NCBI GenBank assembly: GCA_000824805.1
Contig: CCNA01000060.1
Coordinates: 1-64,000 of the forward strand
DNA from: Mesorhizobium sp. SOD10
GTDB lineage: Bacteria > Pseudomonadota > Alphaproteobacteria > Rhizobiales > Rhizobiaceae
Length of the DNA stretch: 64,000 bases
Direction of reading: 5' to 3'
The notes below the pieces were generated by a model. That model saw only the letters and a list, made by a program, of their open reading frames with translations. It searched no databases and was not told the origin of the DNA. A program made the position numbers and the translations under genes. The stretch's first letter is position 1. The number at the start of each line of letters is the position of its first letter. Of this stretch, positions 40,976 to 50,288 are shown in pieces.

Positions 40976-43425
40976 GCCCTCAACCTTTCATTTTTCGGGT
41001 CCCACAACGGTTCGTCCTTCTGGACGATAGCTTTGAAGCGATCGCCGAAAATCTCGACCTCGACCGCCGTGCCCGGCTCCGTAAGATCGGCGCGCAGCAT
41101 GCCGAGCGCGATCGACTTGCCGACGCGGTGGCCCCAGCCGCCCGAGGTCGTCTCGCCGACGATCCTGCCGTCATGCCAGAGTGTCGACATATAGGGTGCA
41201 TCGCACTCGCCGGGGTTTTCGACGACCAAAGTGACGAAGCGCTTCTTCACGCCCTGCTGCTTCTCATTGAGCAAAGCCGCCTTGCCGCGGAAGTCCGGCT
41301 TGTCCCATTTGACGAAGCGCTCCAGCCCGCCCTGCAGGATCGAATAGTCGGTCGAGAGGTCGCCCTTCCACGCGCGGTAGCCTTTTTCCAGACGCAGCGA
41401 ATCCAGCGCATACATGCCGAAAGGTTTCAGGCCGTGCTTCTGGCCGGCGGCCCAGACAGCGTCGAAGACTGCCGGCGTATCGGCAACCTTGGTGTGGATT
41501 TCCCAGCCGAGCTCTCCGGCGAAGGAGACGCGCACCAGCTTTGCCCAGCGTCCGGCGATCGTCGTTTCCTGATGCGTGAGCCAGGGCAGGGTCAAATCGG
41601 CGTCGCAGACCTCGGCCAGCATTTTGCGCGAGTTCGGTCCGGCGAGGATTTGCGTCGAGTACTCCTCCGTCCGGTCGGTCAGGGTGAAGGCAGCGTCGGT
41701 CGGCATGCGCGACTTCAACCATTCGAAGTCGTGCCATTGCGCCACCGCCGCGGTGATTAGCGTCATTTGGTCCTCGCCGTGGCGCACAACCGACATTTCG
41801 GTGACGATGCGGCCCTTCTCGTCGGCGAAATAGACGAGGCCGATGCGGCCGGGTTTCGGCACAAGGCCGGTGACCTGCAACGCCAGCCAGTCGGCCGCGC
41901 CCGGGCCTTCGAGGTTGAAGCGCGAGAAGCCGGGCAGGTCGAGGATGCCGGCGGCGTCGCGCACAGCAAGGCATTCCTCGCGCACACGCTGCTGCCAGGG
42001 CCCGTCGCGGCGGAAAGTGAGGGTGGACTCCTCGGACGTGTCGTCGCCGGGTTTCGCATACCAGGTGGCGCGCTCCCAGCCATTATAGGCGTCGAACTGG
42101 CCGCCAAGCGCCTTGATGCGCTCGTGCAGCGGCGACAGCTTGCGGTTGCGCCCCTCCGGCCAGGCATGGCGCGGGAACTGGATGGCGTATTCGTTGCCGT
42201 AGATCTCCATGCCCTTGGCGACGCAATAATCGGGCGCCGAGGCAAAGCTGGTGAAACGGCGCGGATCGCAGGACCACATGTCCCATTCGGTCTGGCCCTC
42301 GGTGACCCATTCGGCCAGCACCTTGCCGGCGCCGCCCCCTTGCGCGATGCCGAAGGTGAAGACGCAGGCTTCGAAGGCGTTCGGCACGCCGGGCATCGGC
42401 CCGATCAGCGGGTTGCCGTCCGGAGCGTAGGGAATCGGTCCGTTGATCACCTTGGAGAGGCCGGCGGTGCCGAGGATCGGCACGCGGGCGACGGCGTCGG
42501 CGAGGTAGTGCTCGAGACGGTCGAGGTCGTCCGGGAAAAGCTGGAAGGAAAAATCCTCCGGCATCGGATCGTTGTGGGTCGCCCAATGCGCGCGGCAATT
42601 GCGCTCATAGGGGCCGAGATTCATGCCGCTCTTTTCCTGGCGCAGGTAATAGGACGTGTCGACGTCGCGCAGCAGCGGCAGCTTATGGCCCTGCTCCTTC
42701 GTCCAGGCGGCGAGCTCGGGGATCTCGTCGAACAATATGTACTGATGGCTCATCACCATCATCGGCACGTCGCGGCCGAACATTTTTCCAACCTCGGCGG
42801 CGCGGTAGCCGGCCGCGTTGATGACGATCTCGCAGCGGATCTCACCCTGCGGCGTGGCGATCACCCATTCGCCGTTCTCGCGACGAACGCCGCTGACCGG
42901 GCAGAAGCGGATGATCTTGGCGCCCATGTCCCGCGCGCCCTTGGCGAGCGCCTGCGTCAGCTGCGCCGGATCGATGTCGCCGTCGCTCGGATCATAGAGC
43001 GCGCCCTTCAGCTCATGCGTCTCGATGAAAGGGTAGCGGCGCTTGATCTCGTCGAGGCCGACGACGTCGATATCCATGCCCTGGTAGCGGCCCATGCCCT
43101 TGGCGCGCTGGAATTCCTGCATGCGCTCCTTCGTATGGGCGAGCCGGAGCGAGCCGGTGACATGGTAGTTCATCGGATAGTCGACCGCTTCGGCGAGCCC
43201 CCGGTAAAGCTCGGTCGAGTAACGTTGCATGTTCATCAGCGACCAGGACGAGGAGAAGGTCGGCACGTTGCCTGCGGCATGCCAGGTCGAGCCGGAGGTC
43301 AGCTCGTTCTTTTCCAGAAGCACGCAGTCGGTCCAGCCAGCCTTGCAAAGATGATAGAGTGATGAGCAACCGACGACACCGCCCCCGATGATCACCACGC
43401 GTGCCGTGGTCGGCAAATCCGCCAT
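40972..43425 (-). CDS. Dimethylglycine/sarcosine-dehydrogenase-like FAD-GcvT protein, copy 2
   Basis: 817 residues with the same two-part plan as copy 1. VVIIGGGVVGCSSLYHLCKAG is the FAD-binding opening, TSGSTWHAAGNVPTF the covalent-flavin histidine region, and the second half is a GcvT-like folate domain (EECLAVRDAAGILDLPGFSR, FAGELGWEIHTKV). It is the first gene of the operon, 100 bases from the regulator gene. Having two related oxidases in one operon suggests successive removal of two methyl groups. Confidence 0.88.
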   Translation of the reverse strand: MADLPTTARVVIIGGGVVGCSSLYHLCKAGWTDCVLLEKNELTSGSTWHAAGNVPTFSSSWSLMNMQRYSTELYRGLAEAVDYPMNYHVTGSLRLAHTKERMQEFQRAKGMGRYQGMDIDVVGLDEIKRRYPFIETHELKGALYDPSDGDIDPAQLTQALAKGARDMGAKIIRFCPVSGVRRENGEWVIATPQGEIRCEIVINAAGYRAAEVGKMFGRDVPMMVMSHQYILFDEIPELAAWTKEQGHKLPLLRDVDTSYYLRQEKSGMNLGPYERNCRAHWATHNDPMPEDFSFQLFPDDLDRLEHYLADAVARVPILGTAGLSKVINGPIPYAPDGNPLIGPMPGVPNAFEACVFTFGIAQGGGAGKVLAEWVTEGQTEWDMWSCDPRRFTSFASAPDYCVAKGMEIYGNEYAIQFPRHAWPEGRNRKLSPLHERIKALGGQFDAYNGWERATWYAKPGDDTSEESTLTFRRDGPWQQRVREECLAVRDAAGILDLPGFSRFNLEGPGAADWLALQVTGLVPKPGRIGLVYFADEKGRIVTEMSVVRHGEDQMTLITAAVAQWHDFEWLKSRMPTDAAFTLTDRTEEYSTQILAGPNSRKMLAEVCDADLTLPWLTHQETTIAGRWAKLVRVSFAGELGWEIHTKVADTPAVFDAVWAAGQKHGLKPFGMYALDSLRLEKGYRAWKGDLSTDYSILQGGLERFVKWDKPDFRGKAALLNEKQQGVKKRFVTLVVENPGECDAPYMSTLWHDGRIVGETTSGGWGHRVGKSIALGMLRADLTEPGTAVEVEIFGDRFKAIVQKDEPLWDPKNERLRA

Positions 43426-43470
43426 GTTCTTCCTCCAAGCCTAAGCGCCTCGCGCTTCGATTCTTCTTTT

Positions 43471-43524
43471 TGATGCATGTCGTTATCCCAAAACCGCTTC
43501 GCACTTTTGGGCGACATGCATTGA
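43471..43524. repeat. Intergenic dyad repeat before the DMGDH-like operon
   Basis: TGATGCATGTCG (43471-43482) pairs with CGACATGCATTGA (43512-43524), with CCCAAAA and TTTTGGG inside. It is a member of the rhizobial mosaic family also seen at 50579 and 17306. It sits between the regulator gene and the operon it probably controls. Confidence 0.75.
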
Positions 43525-44112
43525 TCAATAGACGGGCGGTGAAACCACCCAAATGACGACCGCCGGCTCGGTGCCCGGGTTGCGCCAGCGGAACGGCTTG
43601 CCCTCGAAGCGGAACGAGTCGCCTTCACCGAGACGATGCCAGACGCCGTCGATCTCGATCTCGAACGTGCCCGACGCGACATAGCCCGCTTCTTCCGTCG
43701 GACGGCGCGCTTCCGTCGTCAGTTTCGCGCCCGGCGCGAAGACCGAGCGCAGCATCTCGAAGCTACCGCCGAGGTCGGGCGACAGAAGCTCCTCCACCAG
43801 GCCGGATTCACTTGTGCCAAGCGAACGGCGGCTTCCGGCGCGCACGATCACGCCACGCTCCTGTTCCACAGGCACATCATGACTGAAGAACAGGCTGATC
43901 GGAACATCGAAGAGGTCGGCGAATGCCCTGAGGTCGGCGAGTGAGGGGATGGAAAGACCACGCTCGACCTGGCTGACCCAGCCGACCGAACGGCCTAACT
44001 TGAGCGCTATTTCAGCGAGCGTGAGGCCGCGCGCCTTGCGCAGCGCGCGGATGTCGCCGGCCAGCAGCCGGTCGCCATTCTCGTGCTGCGATTTGGTCGC
44101 GGTCGTGGTCAA
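43525..44112 (-). CDS. XRE-cupin transcription regulator
   Basis: 195 residues. The XRE helix-turn-helix is IRALRKARGLTLAEIALKLG with SVGWVSQVERGLSIPSLADL, and the C-terminal cupin (EEAGYVASGTFEIEIDGVWHRLGEGDSF) probably binds the effector. Regulators of this type often control amine and sulfur-compound catabolism. It lies just upstream of and codirectional with the four-gene operon. No ATG fits; TTG at 44112 is the best start and lies at the edge of a 15-bp tandem repeat. A long dyad upstream is a likely autoregulatory site. Confidence 0.88.
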   Translation of the reverse strand: MTTTATKSQHENGDRLLAGDIRALRKARGLTLAEIALKLGRSVGWVSQVERGLSIPSLADLRAFADLFDVPISLFFSHDVPVEQERGVIVRAGSRRSLGTSESGLVEELLSPDLGGSFEMLRSVFAPGAKLTTEARRPTEEAGYVASGTFEIEIDGVWHRLGEGDSFRFEGKPFRWRNPGTEPAVVIWVVSPPVY

Positions 44113-44140
44113 AGAGTGCTCGTGAAAAGAGTGCTCGTGA
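44111..44140. repeat. Exact 15-bp tandem duplication at the regulator start
   Basis: AAAGAGTGCTCGTGA occurs twice in direct tandem (44111-44125 and 44126-44140). It covers the untranslated leader and ribosome-binding area of the XRE-cupin gene, so loss or gain of a unit would change translation initiation. Confidence 0.85.
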
Positions 44141-44145
44141 AAAAA

Positions 44146-44190
44146 TCTTGATAAATTTCATGAGACGGTAAAATCATGAAAAAATCAAGA
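44146..44190. promoter_or_regulatory. Long AT-rich dyad operator upstream of the XRE-cupin gene
   Basis: TCTTGAT (44146-44152) and ATCAAGA (44184-44190) form the outer arms; TTTCATGA (44156-44163) and TCATGAAA (44174-44181) the inner arms. The 45-bp nested dyad is strikingly AT-rich against its surroundings. It lies in the intergenic space shared with the divergent nitroreductase gene. Binding by the XRE-cupin protein is inferred. Confidence 0.65.
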
Positions 44191-44363
44191 GGATTTTCAT
44201 AGGCCACAAGATTTGCTTGCGCGATTTCGGCCGTTGATGCAAAGCCTCGCGCACGAGCGGCGAGTGGGGCGCCCGGTCGGGGACCAGTTTAGCTTAGAGT
44301 CTGCGGATGGTCGTCAGGAAAACCGTGTTTGCGGGTTTCCGGCCATGCGCAAAGGGACGGCCC

Positions 44364-45068
44364 ATGCTTGAGAAGAACGTCCGGATCGCATCGGAAGCGG
44401 CGATCGTCGACGAGGCGATCACCTCGCGCCGATCGGTGCGCGCTTTCCTGCCCGACATGGTCGACGACGAGACGATCCGCGCGATCCTGGCGGTAGCCGC
44501 GCGCGCGCCGTCCGGCACCAACATGCAGCCCTGGCGCGTCTATGTGACCAAGGGCGAGGTCAAGCAGCGCATCAGCGACGCCATCCTCAACTCCGGCATT
44601 CGCGCCGAAAAGGCCGAGTGGGACGAGTACCGCTACTATCCCGATCAGTTCTTCGAACCTTATCTCACGCGTCGCCGCGCCAACGGCTTCGGGCTCTACG
44701 GCGCGCTAGGCATCGGCCGGCGCGAGGTCGACAAGATGCGGGCGCAGCACGATCGTAATTTCATCTTCTTCGACGCGCCGGTCGGCATGATCTTCACGAT
44801 CGACCGGCGGCTGAACCAGGGTTCCTGGATCGACTACGGCATGTTTCTGCAGAACATCATGGTCGCGGCGCGGGGCAGGGGATTGCATACCTGCCCTCAG
44901 GCGGCCTTCGCGCCCTATCACCGGCAGATCAGGCCGGTGCTCAACATTCCCGACGAGGAGATCGTCGTCTGCGGCATGGCGCTCGGCTACGAGGACACAT
45001 CGAAGCCCGAAAACGAGTTCCGCACCGACCGCGCGCCGCTCGATGATTGGGTGACCTTCGCGGAATAG
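44364..45068 (+). CDS. Nitroreductase-family flavoprotein
   Basis: 234 residues. FMN-binding features include SRRSVRAFLPDMV, APSGTNMQPWRVYVT, and GMFLQNIMVAARGRGLHTCPQ. The family reduces nitro groups, quinones or enones with NAD(P)H. ATG at 44364 follows AGGGACGG. It is divergent from the XRE-cupin regulator. BluB was considered because of the cobalamin genes, but the sequence fits generic NfnB-like reductases better. Confidence 0.88.
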   Translation: MLEKNVRIASEAAIVDEAITSRRSVRAFLPDMVDDETIRAILAVAARAPSGTNMQPWRVYVTKGEVKQRISDAILNSGIRAEKAEWDEYRYYPDQFFEPYLTRRRANGFGLYGALGIGRREVDKMRAQHDRNFIFFDAPVGMIFTIDRRLNQGSWIDYGMFLQNIMVAARGRGLHTCPQAAFAPYHRQIRPVLNIPDEEIVVCGMALGYEDTSKPENEFRTDRAPLDDWVTFAE

Positions 45069-45095
45069 CGTCGGCGCAGGTCGCAGTCCGGCCTG

Positions 45096-46538
45096 TCAGT
45101 CCGTGCTCAGATGCGCGCCATGGCCGCTGACATGCGCGCCGTCCTGCGGCGTGAGCCTCAGATAGGCCAATAGCGCGCAAAGCGTGATCAAGCCTTCGAT
45201 GACGAACAGGATGCGATAGTCGTTGACGCTGGCCTTGCCGCCGGCGCCAAGCAGCGACAGGAGCGCCGACGCGAGGCCGACGCTGATCGCCACCGCAAGC
45301 TGCCACAGGATGTAATAGAGCGCGCTGAAGCGGGCGAGCTGTTCCGGCGCGATGTCCGAATAGGAGAGATTGCCGGTCGAGGCCCATTGCACCGAGCGGA
45401 AGGCGCCGAAGGTGAAGATGTAGGCTAAAACGATCCAGGCCGGCAGGCTTTCCTGCATCAGGGCGAAGCCGGCGACCAGCAAGGCGACGATCGGCGTGTT
45501 GGTGACCAGCACGCGCTTGAAGCCGAAGCGGTTCAACAGGCGCGGCATGAAGAAGCGCATCAGCAATGACCCGATCGCGGCGACGAAAGTCAGCGATCCC
45601 GCCTGCACCGCGCTCATGCCGAAGCCGAGCTGGAACATCAGCGGCAACAGGAACACCACCGAGCTCAGGCCGATCGTGTCGAGGCCGCCGCCGGTGAGGA
45701 AGGAGATGCGGAAAGTTCGGATGCGCAGCAGGTTTAGATCAAGCAGCGGGTTGCGGGCGCGAAGGCAGTAGAAGGCGGCAACCGTCAGAATTACGATCGC
45801 CAGGCCGAGCTCGATGCCGATCAGGCTGCTCGCGGCATCCTTGGCGGCAAGCGCGTCCATGCCGAAGACCAGCAGGCCCATGCCGCTGCCGACGAGCAGG
45901 AAGCCCGGAAAATCGAATGGCGTGCGCACCGGCTTGGTGGTCGTTGGAAACAGGGAGGCAGCCAGAAGCGCGGCGGTCAGCGCGATCGGGATGTTGATGT
46001 AGAAGATCCAGCGCCAGGAGACGTAGGTGGTCAACGCGCCGCCGACGAGCGGTCCGACCAGCGGCCCTGACTGGCCGGCCAGCGAGATATACATGTTGAT
46101 CTTCAGCGTGCGGTCGCGCGGGAAGCTCGACAGGATCACGACCTGGCCAAGCGTGCCCATCAGCGCGCCGCCGCAGCCCTGCAAGGCGCGAGAGCCGACC
46201 AGCATCCATATGTTTTCCGAAAGGCCGCACAAGGCCGAGGCGCTGGCGAAGACGAGCAGGGCGAAGCAATAGACGTTGCGCAGGCCGAAGCGGTCGGCCA
46301 GCCAGCCGCCGAGCGGCATGGTGACGATGAGGCTCGCGACATAGACGGTGATCAAAAGGCCAAGCTGGCTTGGCGGGCGGTCGAGGCTCTCGCCGATGCC
46401 GGGGAGCGCGGTGACCACGACGTTCTGGTCGAGGCTCGTCATAAACACGCCGCAAGCGACGGTTGCCGGCAACAGCATCGACGGACCCTCCGCCGGAGCA
46501 AAGCGGGTCGTGGCCGTCGCCGAAGTCTCAACAGTCAT
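45096..46538 (-). CDS. DHA2-family (EmrB/QacA-type) MFS drug exporter
   Basis: 480 residues with about 14 hydrophobic segments. LDQNVVVTALPGIGESL and PLGGWLADRFGLRNVY match motifs D1 and A of the 14-helix drug:proton antiporters. No membrane-fusion partner gene is adjacent. The substrate is unknown. Confidence 0.9.
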   Translation of the reverse strand: MTVETSATATTRFAPAEGPSMLLPATVACGVFMTSLDQNVVVTALPGIGESLDRPPSQLGLLITVYVASLIVTMPLGGWLADRFGLRNVYCFALLVFASASALCGLSENIWMLVGSRALQGCGGALMGTLGQVVILSSFPRDRTLKINMYISLAGQSGPLVGPLVGGALTTYVSWRWIFYINIPIALTAALLAASLFPTTTKPVRTPFDFPGFLLVGSGMGLLVFGMDALAAKDAASSLIGIELGLAIVILTVAAFYCLRARNPLLDLNLLRIRTFRISFLTGGGLDTIGLSSVVFLLPLMFQLGFGMSAVQAGSLTFVAAIGSLLMRFFMPRLLNRFGFKRVLVTNTPIVALLVAGFALMQESLPAWIVLAYIFTFGAFRSVQWASTGNLSYSDIAPEQLARFSALYYILWQLAVAISVGLASALLSLLGAGGKASVNDYRILFVIEGLITLCALLAYLRLTPQDGAHVSGHGAHLSTD

Positions 46539-46571
46539 GGAAGGGTATGGTCGAACTGGTTGCCTGAGCGG

Positions 46572-46591
46572 GCGTTTGCCCTGGCAAACGC
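46572..46591. promoter_or_regulatory. 20-bp palindrome upstream of the DHA2 exporter
   Basis: GCGTTTGCC-ct-GGCAAACGC has perfect nine-base arms. It lies 34 bases upstream of the exporter start and downstream of soxG on the same strand. With no T-tract on either side it is more likely an operator than a terminator. Confidence 0.5.
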
Positions 46592-46699
46592 GCGTGATTC
46601 CTTATCTATCGCGCCTGCTGGCCCAATGCTCAAGCAGCAGTTGTAGCCGTCAATAGTACCAGACAATCGCCTGGACCAATTCCTGCCTGCAACGCCGAG

Positions 46700-47302
46700 C
46701 TATTGCACCTCGTAACCGACTTCCTCGCTGGCGTGGCACAAGGCCTTCCAGAACGAGCGCGCGAAAGAGCGGAAGACGTAGATGTCGAACTGGTCGGCGC
46801 CGCTGCGTTGGATCTGGGCGAAGATGTCGTGGTGATTGGTCGAACGTCCGGCCCCGAGCGGAAAGGCGGGCAAGGCGAAGTCGATGGCAAAGAACTTCGC
46901 CATCACCCATTCGGCCTTCGGGCCGGCGATGCGGATCGCGGTGCGGCCATGCGAGAGATCGGTCAGCGTGCCGATGGCCGGCGTGATGGCGCCGGCGAAG
47001 GCTTGAGCAAACCCTTCCGCTTCATCGACCACGGTGAATTTTCCCGGCGCGAAACCGAAGGCGGCGCGGGCGCCGCTGCTCACGCCGCCACCGGCGCCAT
47101 CGGGCAGAGCGAGACCGGTGACATTGCGGATAATTTCGATCAGCCGCTTCTCTTCACCCGGCCAGGCGGCGAGCTGCAGGATCGAGCCTGGACGTGTCTC
47201 GGACAGGATGACATCGACGCCGTGTTCGAAATTGCCGTGCGAACCCGGATGATACTCCGGCTCGAGCGGCGATTGGCGTTCGGGCAAATGCTGCTCAGCC
47301 AT
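46700..47302 (-). CDS. soxG: Sarcosine oxidase gamma subunit
   Basis: 200 residues. GYHPG-like opening EYHPGSHGNFEHGVDVIL and ILQLAAWPGEE fit SoxG, the small structural subunit of heterotetrameric sarcosine oxidase. ATG at 47302 overlaps the end of soxA by eight bases. It is the last gene of soxBDAG. Confidence 0.9.
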   Translation of the reverse strand: MAEQHLPERQSPLEPEYHPGSHGNFEHGVDVILSETRPGSILQLAAWPGEEKRLIEIIRNVTGLALPDGAGGGVSSGARAAFGFAPGKFTVVDEAEGFAQAFAGAITPAIGTLTDLSHGRTAIRIAGPKAEWVMAKFFAIDFALPAFPLGAGRSTNHHDIFAQIQRSGADQFDIYVFRSFARSFWKALCHASEEVGYEVQ

Positions 47303-50288
47303 GCATGCGGCTCCCGTCCGGATCATAGAAATGGTTGGAGACGATCTCGACCGGCCCGAACCGGTTGCGCAGCGGGTCGGAGACGAAGGCGCGGGTCCCG
47401 TGACGCGCCTTCCCGCCCTTGACCAAGGCCAGGGCAATATACTTGCCGAGCGCCGGTGAATAGCAGCAGGCGGTGATGTGGCCGAGAGAGTCGTGCGGAT
47501 TGGCCTCGTCCAGTTCCTCGACGATATGACCGCCGCCGTTGAGCGGCCGGTTGTCGAGGGCGATCAGCCCGACCAGCTCGAGCCGGTCGGGGGCGATAAG
47601 GCCTTCCCGGTCCATCATGGCCGAGCCGATGAAAGGCTTCTTCTTCGACAACATCCAGTCGAGATGGAGATCGCGGGCCGTGGTGCGACCGTCGATCTCG
47701 GCGCCGGTGACATGGCCCTTTTCTATGCGCATCGTACCCAGCGCCTCGAGTCCATAAGGGACAAGGCCGAAAGGCTTGCCGGCCTCGATCAGTGCCTCCC
47801 AGACATGATTGCCGTAGCCGGCGCCGGAATAGACTTCGAACGCCATTTCGCCGGAGAAGGACAGGCGGCAGATCATCACCGGGACGCCGGCGATCCGGCC
47901 GTGGACGATGCCCATGAAGGGCAGAGCGGCATTGTCGACGGCGGTGCCGGTGACGCAAGATGCAAGAATGGCGCGCGCGTTCGGTCCGCCGATCGCGGCA
48001 CCCGCCCATTCGTCGGTGACGGAGGTGACGGTGACCTTCAGCTCCGGCCAGATGACGTCGAGGAAATATTCCAAATGCTGCATCACCTTGCCGGCATTGG
48101 CGGTGGTGGTCGTCATCAGGAATTCCTGCTCGCCAAGCCGCCAGGTGGTGCCGTCGTCGAAGGCGAGCCCATCCTCGCGCAGCATCAGGCCGTAGCGGGC
48201 CTTGCCGACGGCAAGAGTGGAAAACATGTTGGTGTAAACGCGGTCGAGGAACTCGGCCGCGTCCGGTCCCTGCACCGCGATCTTGCCAAGTGTCGAGACG
48301 TCGACAATGCCGGCGCTTTCGCGCGTGGCCTTCGCTTCGCGGACATAGGCCTGCTCGACCGTCTCGCCGGCAAGGCCATAGATCATCGGACGGAACCAGA
48401 GGCCGGCCGAATACATGGTCGCGCCATTGGCGATGTGCCAGTCATGCATCGGCGTCAGCCGCTCGGGCTTCAAATCGCCAAAGCGTTCCGCGGCGAGCGA
48501 GCCGATCGACACAGCCGTGTAGGGCGGGCGGAAGCGCGTCGTGCCGACTTCCGGGATCGGCTTGCCGAGCGCCTCGGCCATGATGGCAAGGCCCGGCACA
48601 TTGGAGTTCTTGCCTTGGTCCGTCGCCATGCCGAGCGTGGTGTAGCGCTTCAGATGCTCGACCGAGACGAAGCCTTCGCGGTGCGCCAGCCGCACGTCCT
48701 CGGCGGTCACGTCGTGCTGGAAATCGACGAAGCTCTTGCCCTTGGCCTTGATCTCGAAGACCGGCGCCGGATCGGGATCGCCGGGCACCGCCTCGACGAC
48801 GGGCAGGGGAGCGGATGAAGCCGCACCGCCGGCCGCCTGGAGACCGGCCGCGCGGCCTTCCGCGATCGCTTCGGCGCTCGAAAAACTGCCGGTGAAGGCG
48901 CCGGCACCGATCCAGCGCTGCGTCGGCTTCGGCGGCAGGAAGGCTTGCCTGGCCGGGTCCCATTCCGCCTTGGCGCCTGCCTGGCTGGCGAGATGGATGG
49001 TCGGCGACCAGCCGCCCGACATCAAAAGGCTGTCGGCATGGATGCTGCGTTCGTCGCCGCTCAGCGCGCCGCTCATGGCGTCGAAGCGCTGTACCTTGAG
49101 GCCGGTGAGAGCCTTGCCGCCTTCGGTCGCAATTACGGCGTGGCCGGCAAGCAGCTCGGCCTCCGCATCGCTCGCCAGCCGGCGCATCTCGTTCGAGATG
49201 TCGCCGCGGACATCGATGATGGCGACGACCGCGGCGCCGGCCTTCTTCAAGGCGGCGGCGGAGCGGTAGGCGCTGTCATTGTTGGTGAAGAGCGCGATGC
49301 GCTGCCCAGGCAGCACGCCATATTCAACTGCGTATCGCTGTGCCGCATGCGCCAGCATGACGCCGGGCCGGTCGTTGCCGGGGAACACCAGCGGCCGTTC
49401 GAAAGAGCCGGTGGCGAGAACCACTGTGCCTGCGCGGATCGCCCAATAGCGCTGACGCGGCTCGCCCTTGGCGGCCACTTCCTTATGGTCGGTGACCCGT
49501 TCCAGCGCGGCAAGCGTGTTGCCGTCGTAATAGCCCCACACCGTCGTGCGCGGCAAAAGCCGCACATTGTCGTTGCCTCCGAGCTGCGCAACCATGCGCT
49601 GGGCCCAGTCGGCGGCAAGCATGCCGTCGATGGTTTCGCCCGACCAGTTGGCGGAGCCGCCGAAGTGGGCTTCGAGGTCGGCAAGAATGACGCGGGCGCC
49701 CTGATCGGCGGCGGCTTTCGCCGCCATCAGTCCGGCCGGACCTGAGCCGACGACCAGCACGTCGCAAAAAGCGTTCATGCGCTCGTAGCGCGAGGTATCG
49801 GGGGCGACACCCGCTTTGCCGAGGCCGGCGGCGCGGCGGATGAAATGCTCGCAGAACATCCAGAAGCGCGTGCCCTTCAGCGGGCCGATCACCGGACCCA
49901 TGAAGGTCTTGTAGTAAAAGCCGGCCGACAGGAGCTTGCCGCCGAGCTGGTTGAGCGCGCCGATGTCCCAGGCGAGCGAAGGCGTGCGGTTCTGGCTGAC
50001 GGCGACCAGTCCGTCGTAGATCTCGACCATGGTGGCTGGAATGTTGGGCTCGCGCACCTCGCCGCGCAGCACCGTCACCAGCGCGTTCGGCTCCTCGACG
50101 CCGGCGGCGAGCAGGCCGCGCGGGCGGTGATATTTGAAGGAGCGGCCGAACAGCGTCACGCCGTTGGCGAGCAGCGCCGAGGCCAGCGTGTCGCCGGCAT
50201 GACCCGTATAAGGCGCGCCGTCGAAGGTGAAGCGGATGGTGCGCAGCCGGTCGATGCGGCCGCCGGTCTCGGTGCGGCGCGGGCTCAC
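47295..50288 (-). CDS. soxA: Sarcosine oxidase alpha subunit
   Basis: 997 residues. Domains in order: an N-terminal ferredoxin-like fold (IRFTFDGAPYTGHAGDTLAS), an NAD-binding Rossmann domain (VLVVGSGPAGLMAAKAAADQ), and a C-terminal GcvT-like folate domain (AGIVDVSTLGKIAVQGPDAA). It passes the carbon released from sarcosine to tetrahydrofolate, giving 5,10-methylene-THF. Overlaps with soxD (four bases) and soxG show tight coupling. Confidence 0.96.
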   Translation of the reverse strand: MSPRRTETGGRIDRLRTIRFTFDGAPYTGHAGDTLASALLANGVTLFGRSFKYHRPRGLLAAGVEEPNALVTVLRGEVREPNIPATMVEIYDGLVAVSQNRTPSLAWDIGALNQLGGKLLSAGFYYKTFMGPVIGPLKGTRFWMFCEHFIRRAAGLGKAGVAPDTSRYERMNAFCDVLVVGSGPAGLMAAKAAADQGARVILADLEAHFGGSANWSGETIDGMLAADWAQRMVAQLGGNDNVRLLPRTTVWGYYDGNTLAALERVTDHKEVAAKGEPRQRYWAIRAGTVVLATGSFERPLVFPGNDRPGVMLAHAAQRYAVEYGVLPGQRIALFTNNDSAYRSAAALKKAGAAVVAIIDVRGDISNEMRRLASDAEAELLAGHAVIATEGGKALTGLKVQRFDAMSGALSGDERSIHADSLLMSGGWSPTIHLASQAGAKAEWDPARQAFLPPKPTQRWIGAGAFTGSFSSAEAIAEGRAAGLQAAGGAASSAPLPVVEAVPGDPDPAPVFEIKAKGKSFVDFQHDVTAEDVRLAHREGFVSVEHLKRYTTLGMATDQGKNSNVPGLAIMAEALGKPIPEVGTTRFRPPYTAVSIGSLAAERFGDLKPERLTPMHDWHIANGATMYSAGLWFRPMIYGLAGETVEQAYVREAKATRESAGIVDVSTLGKIAVQGPDAAEFLDRVYTNMFSTLAVGKARYGLMLREDGLAFDDGTTWRLGEQEFLMTTTTANAGKVMQHLEYFLDVIWPELKVTVTSVTDEWAGAAIGGPNARAILASCVTGTAVDNAALPFMGIVHGRIAGVPVMICRLSFSGEMAFEVYSGAGYGNHVWEALIEAGKPFGLVPYGLEALGTMRIEKGHVTGAEIDGRTTARDLHLDWMLSKKKPFIGSAMMDREGLIAPDRLELVGLIALDNRPLNGGGHIVEELDEANPHDSLGHITACCYSPALGKYIALALVKGGKARHGTRAFVSDPLRNRFGPVEIVSNHFYDPDGSRMHG

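Noticed and set aside
44364..45068. Nitroreductase-family gene considered as BluB (lower cobalamin ligand synthesis)
   Set aside because: It is 17 kb from the cobalamin genes and the motifs fit general NfnB-like reductases better than BluB.
46572..46591. Palindrome considered as the sox-operon terminator
   Set aside because: No T-tract follows on the minus strand and it is more than 100 bases beyond soxG, so an operator is preferred, with low certainty.
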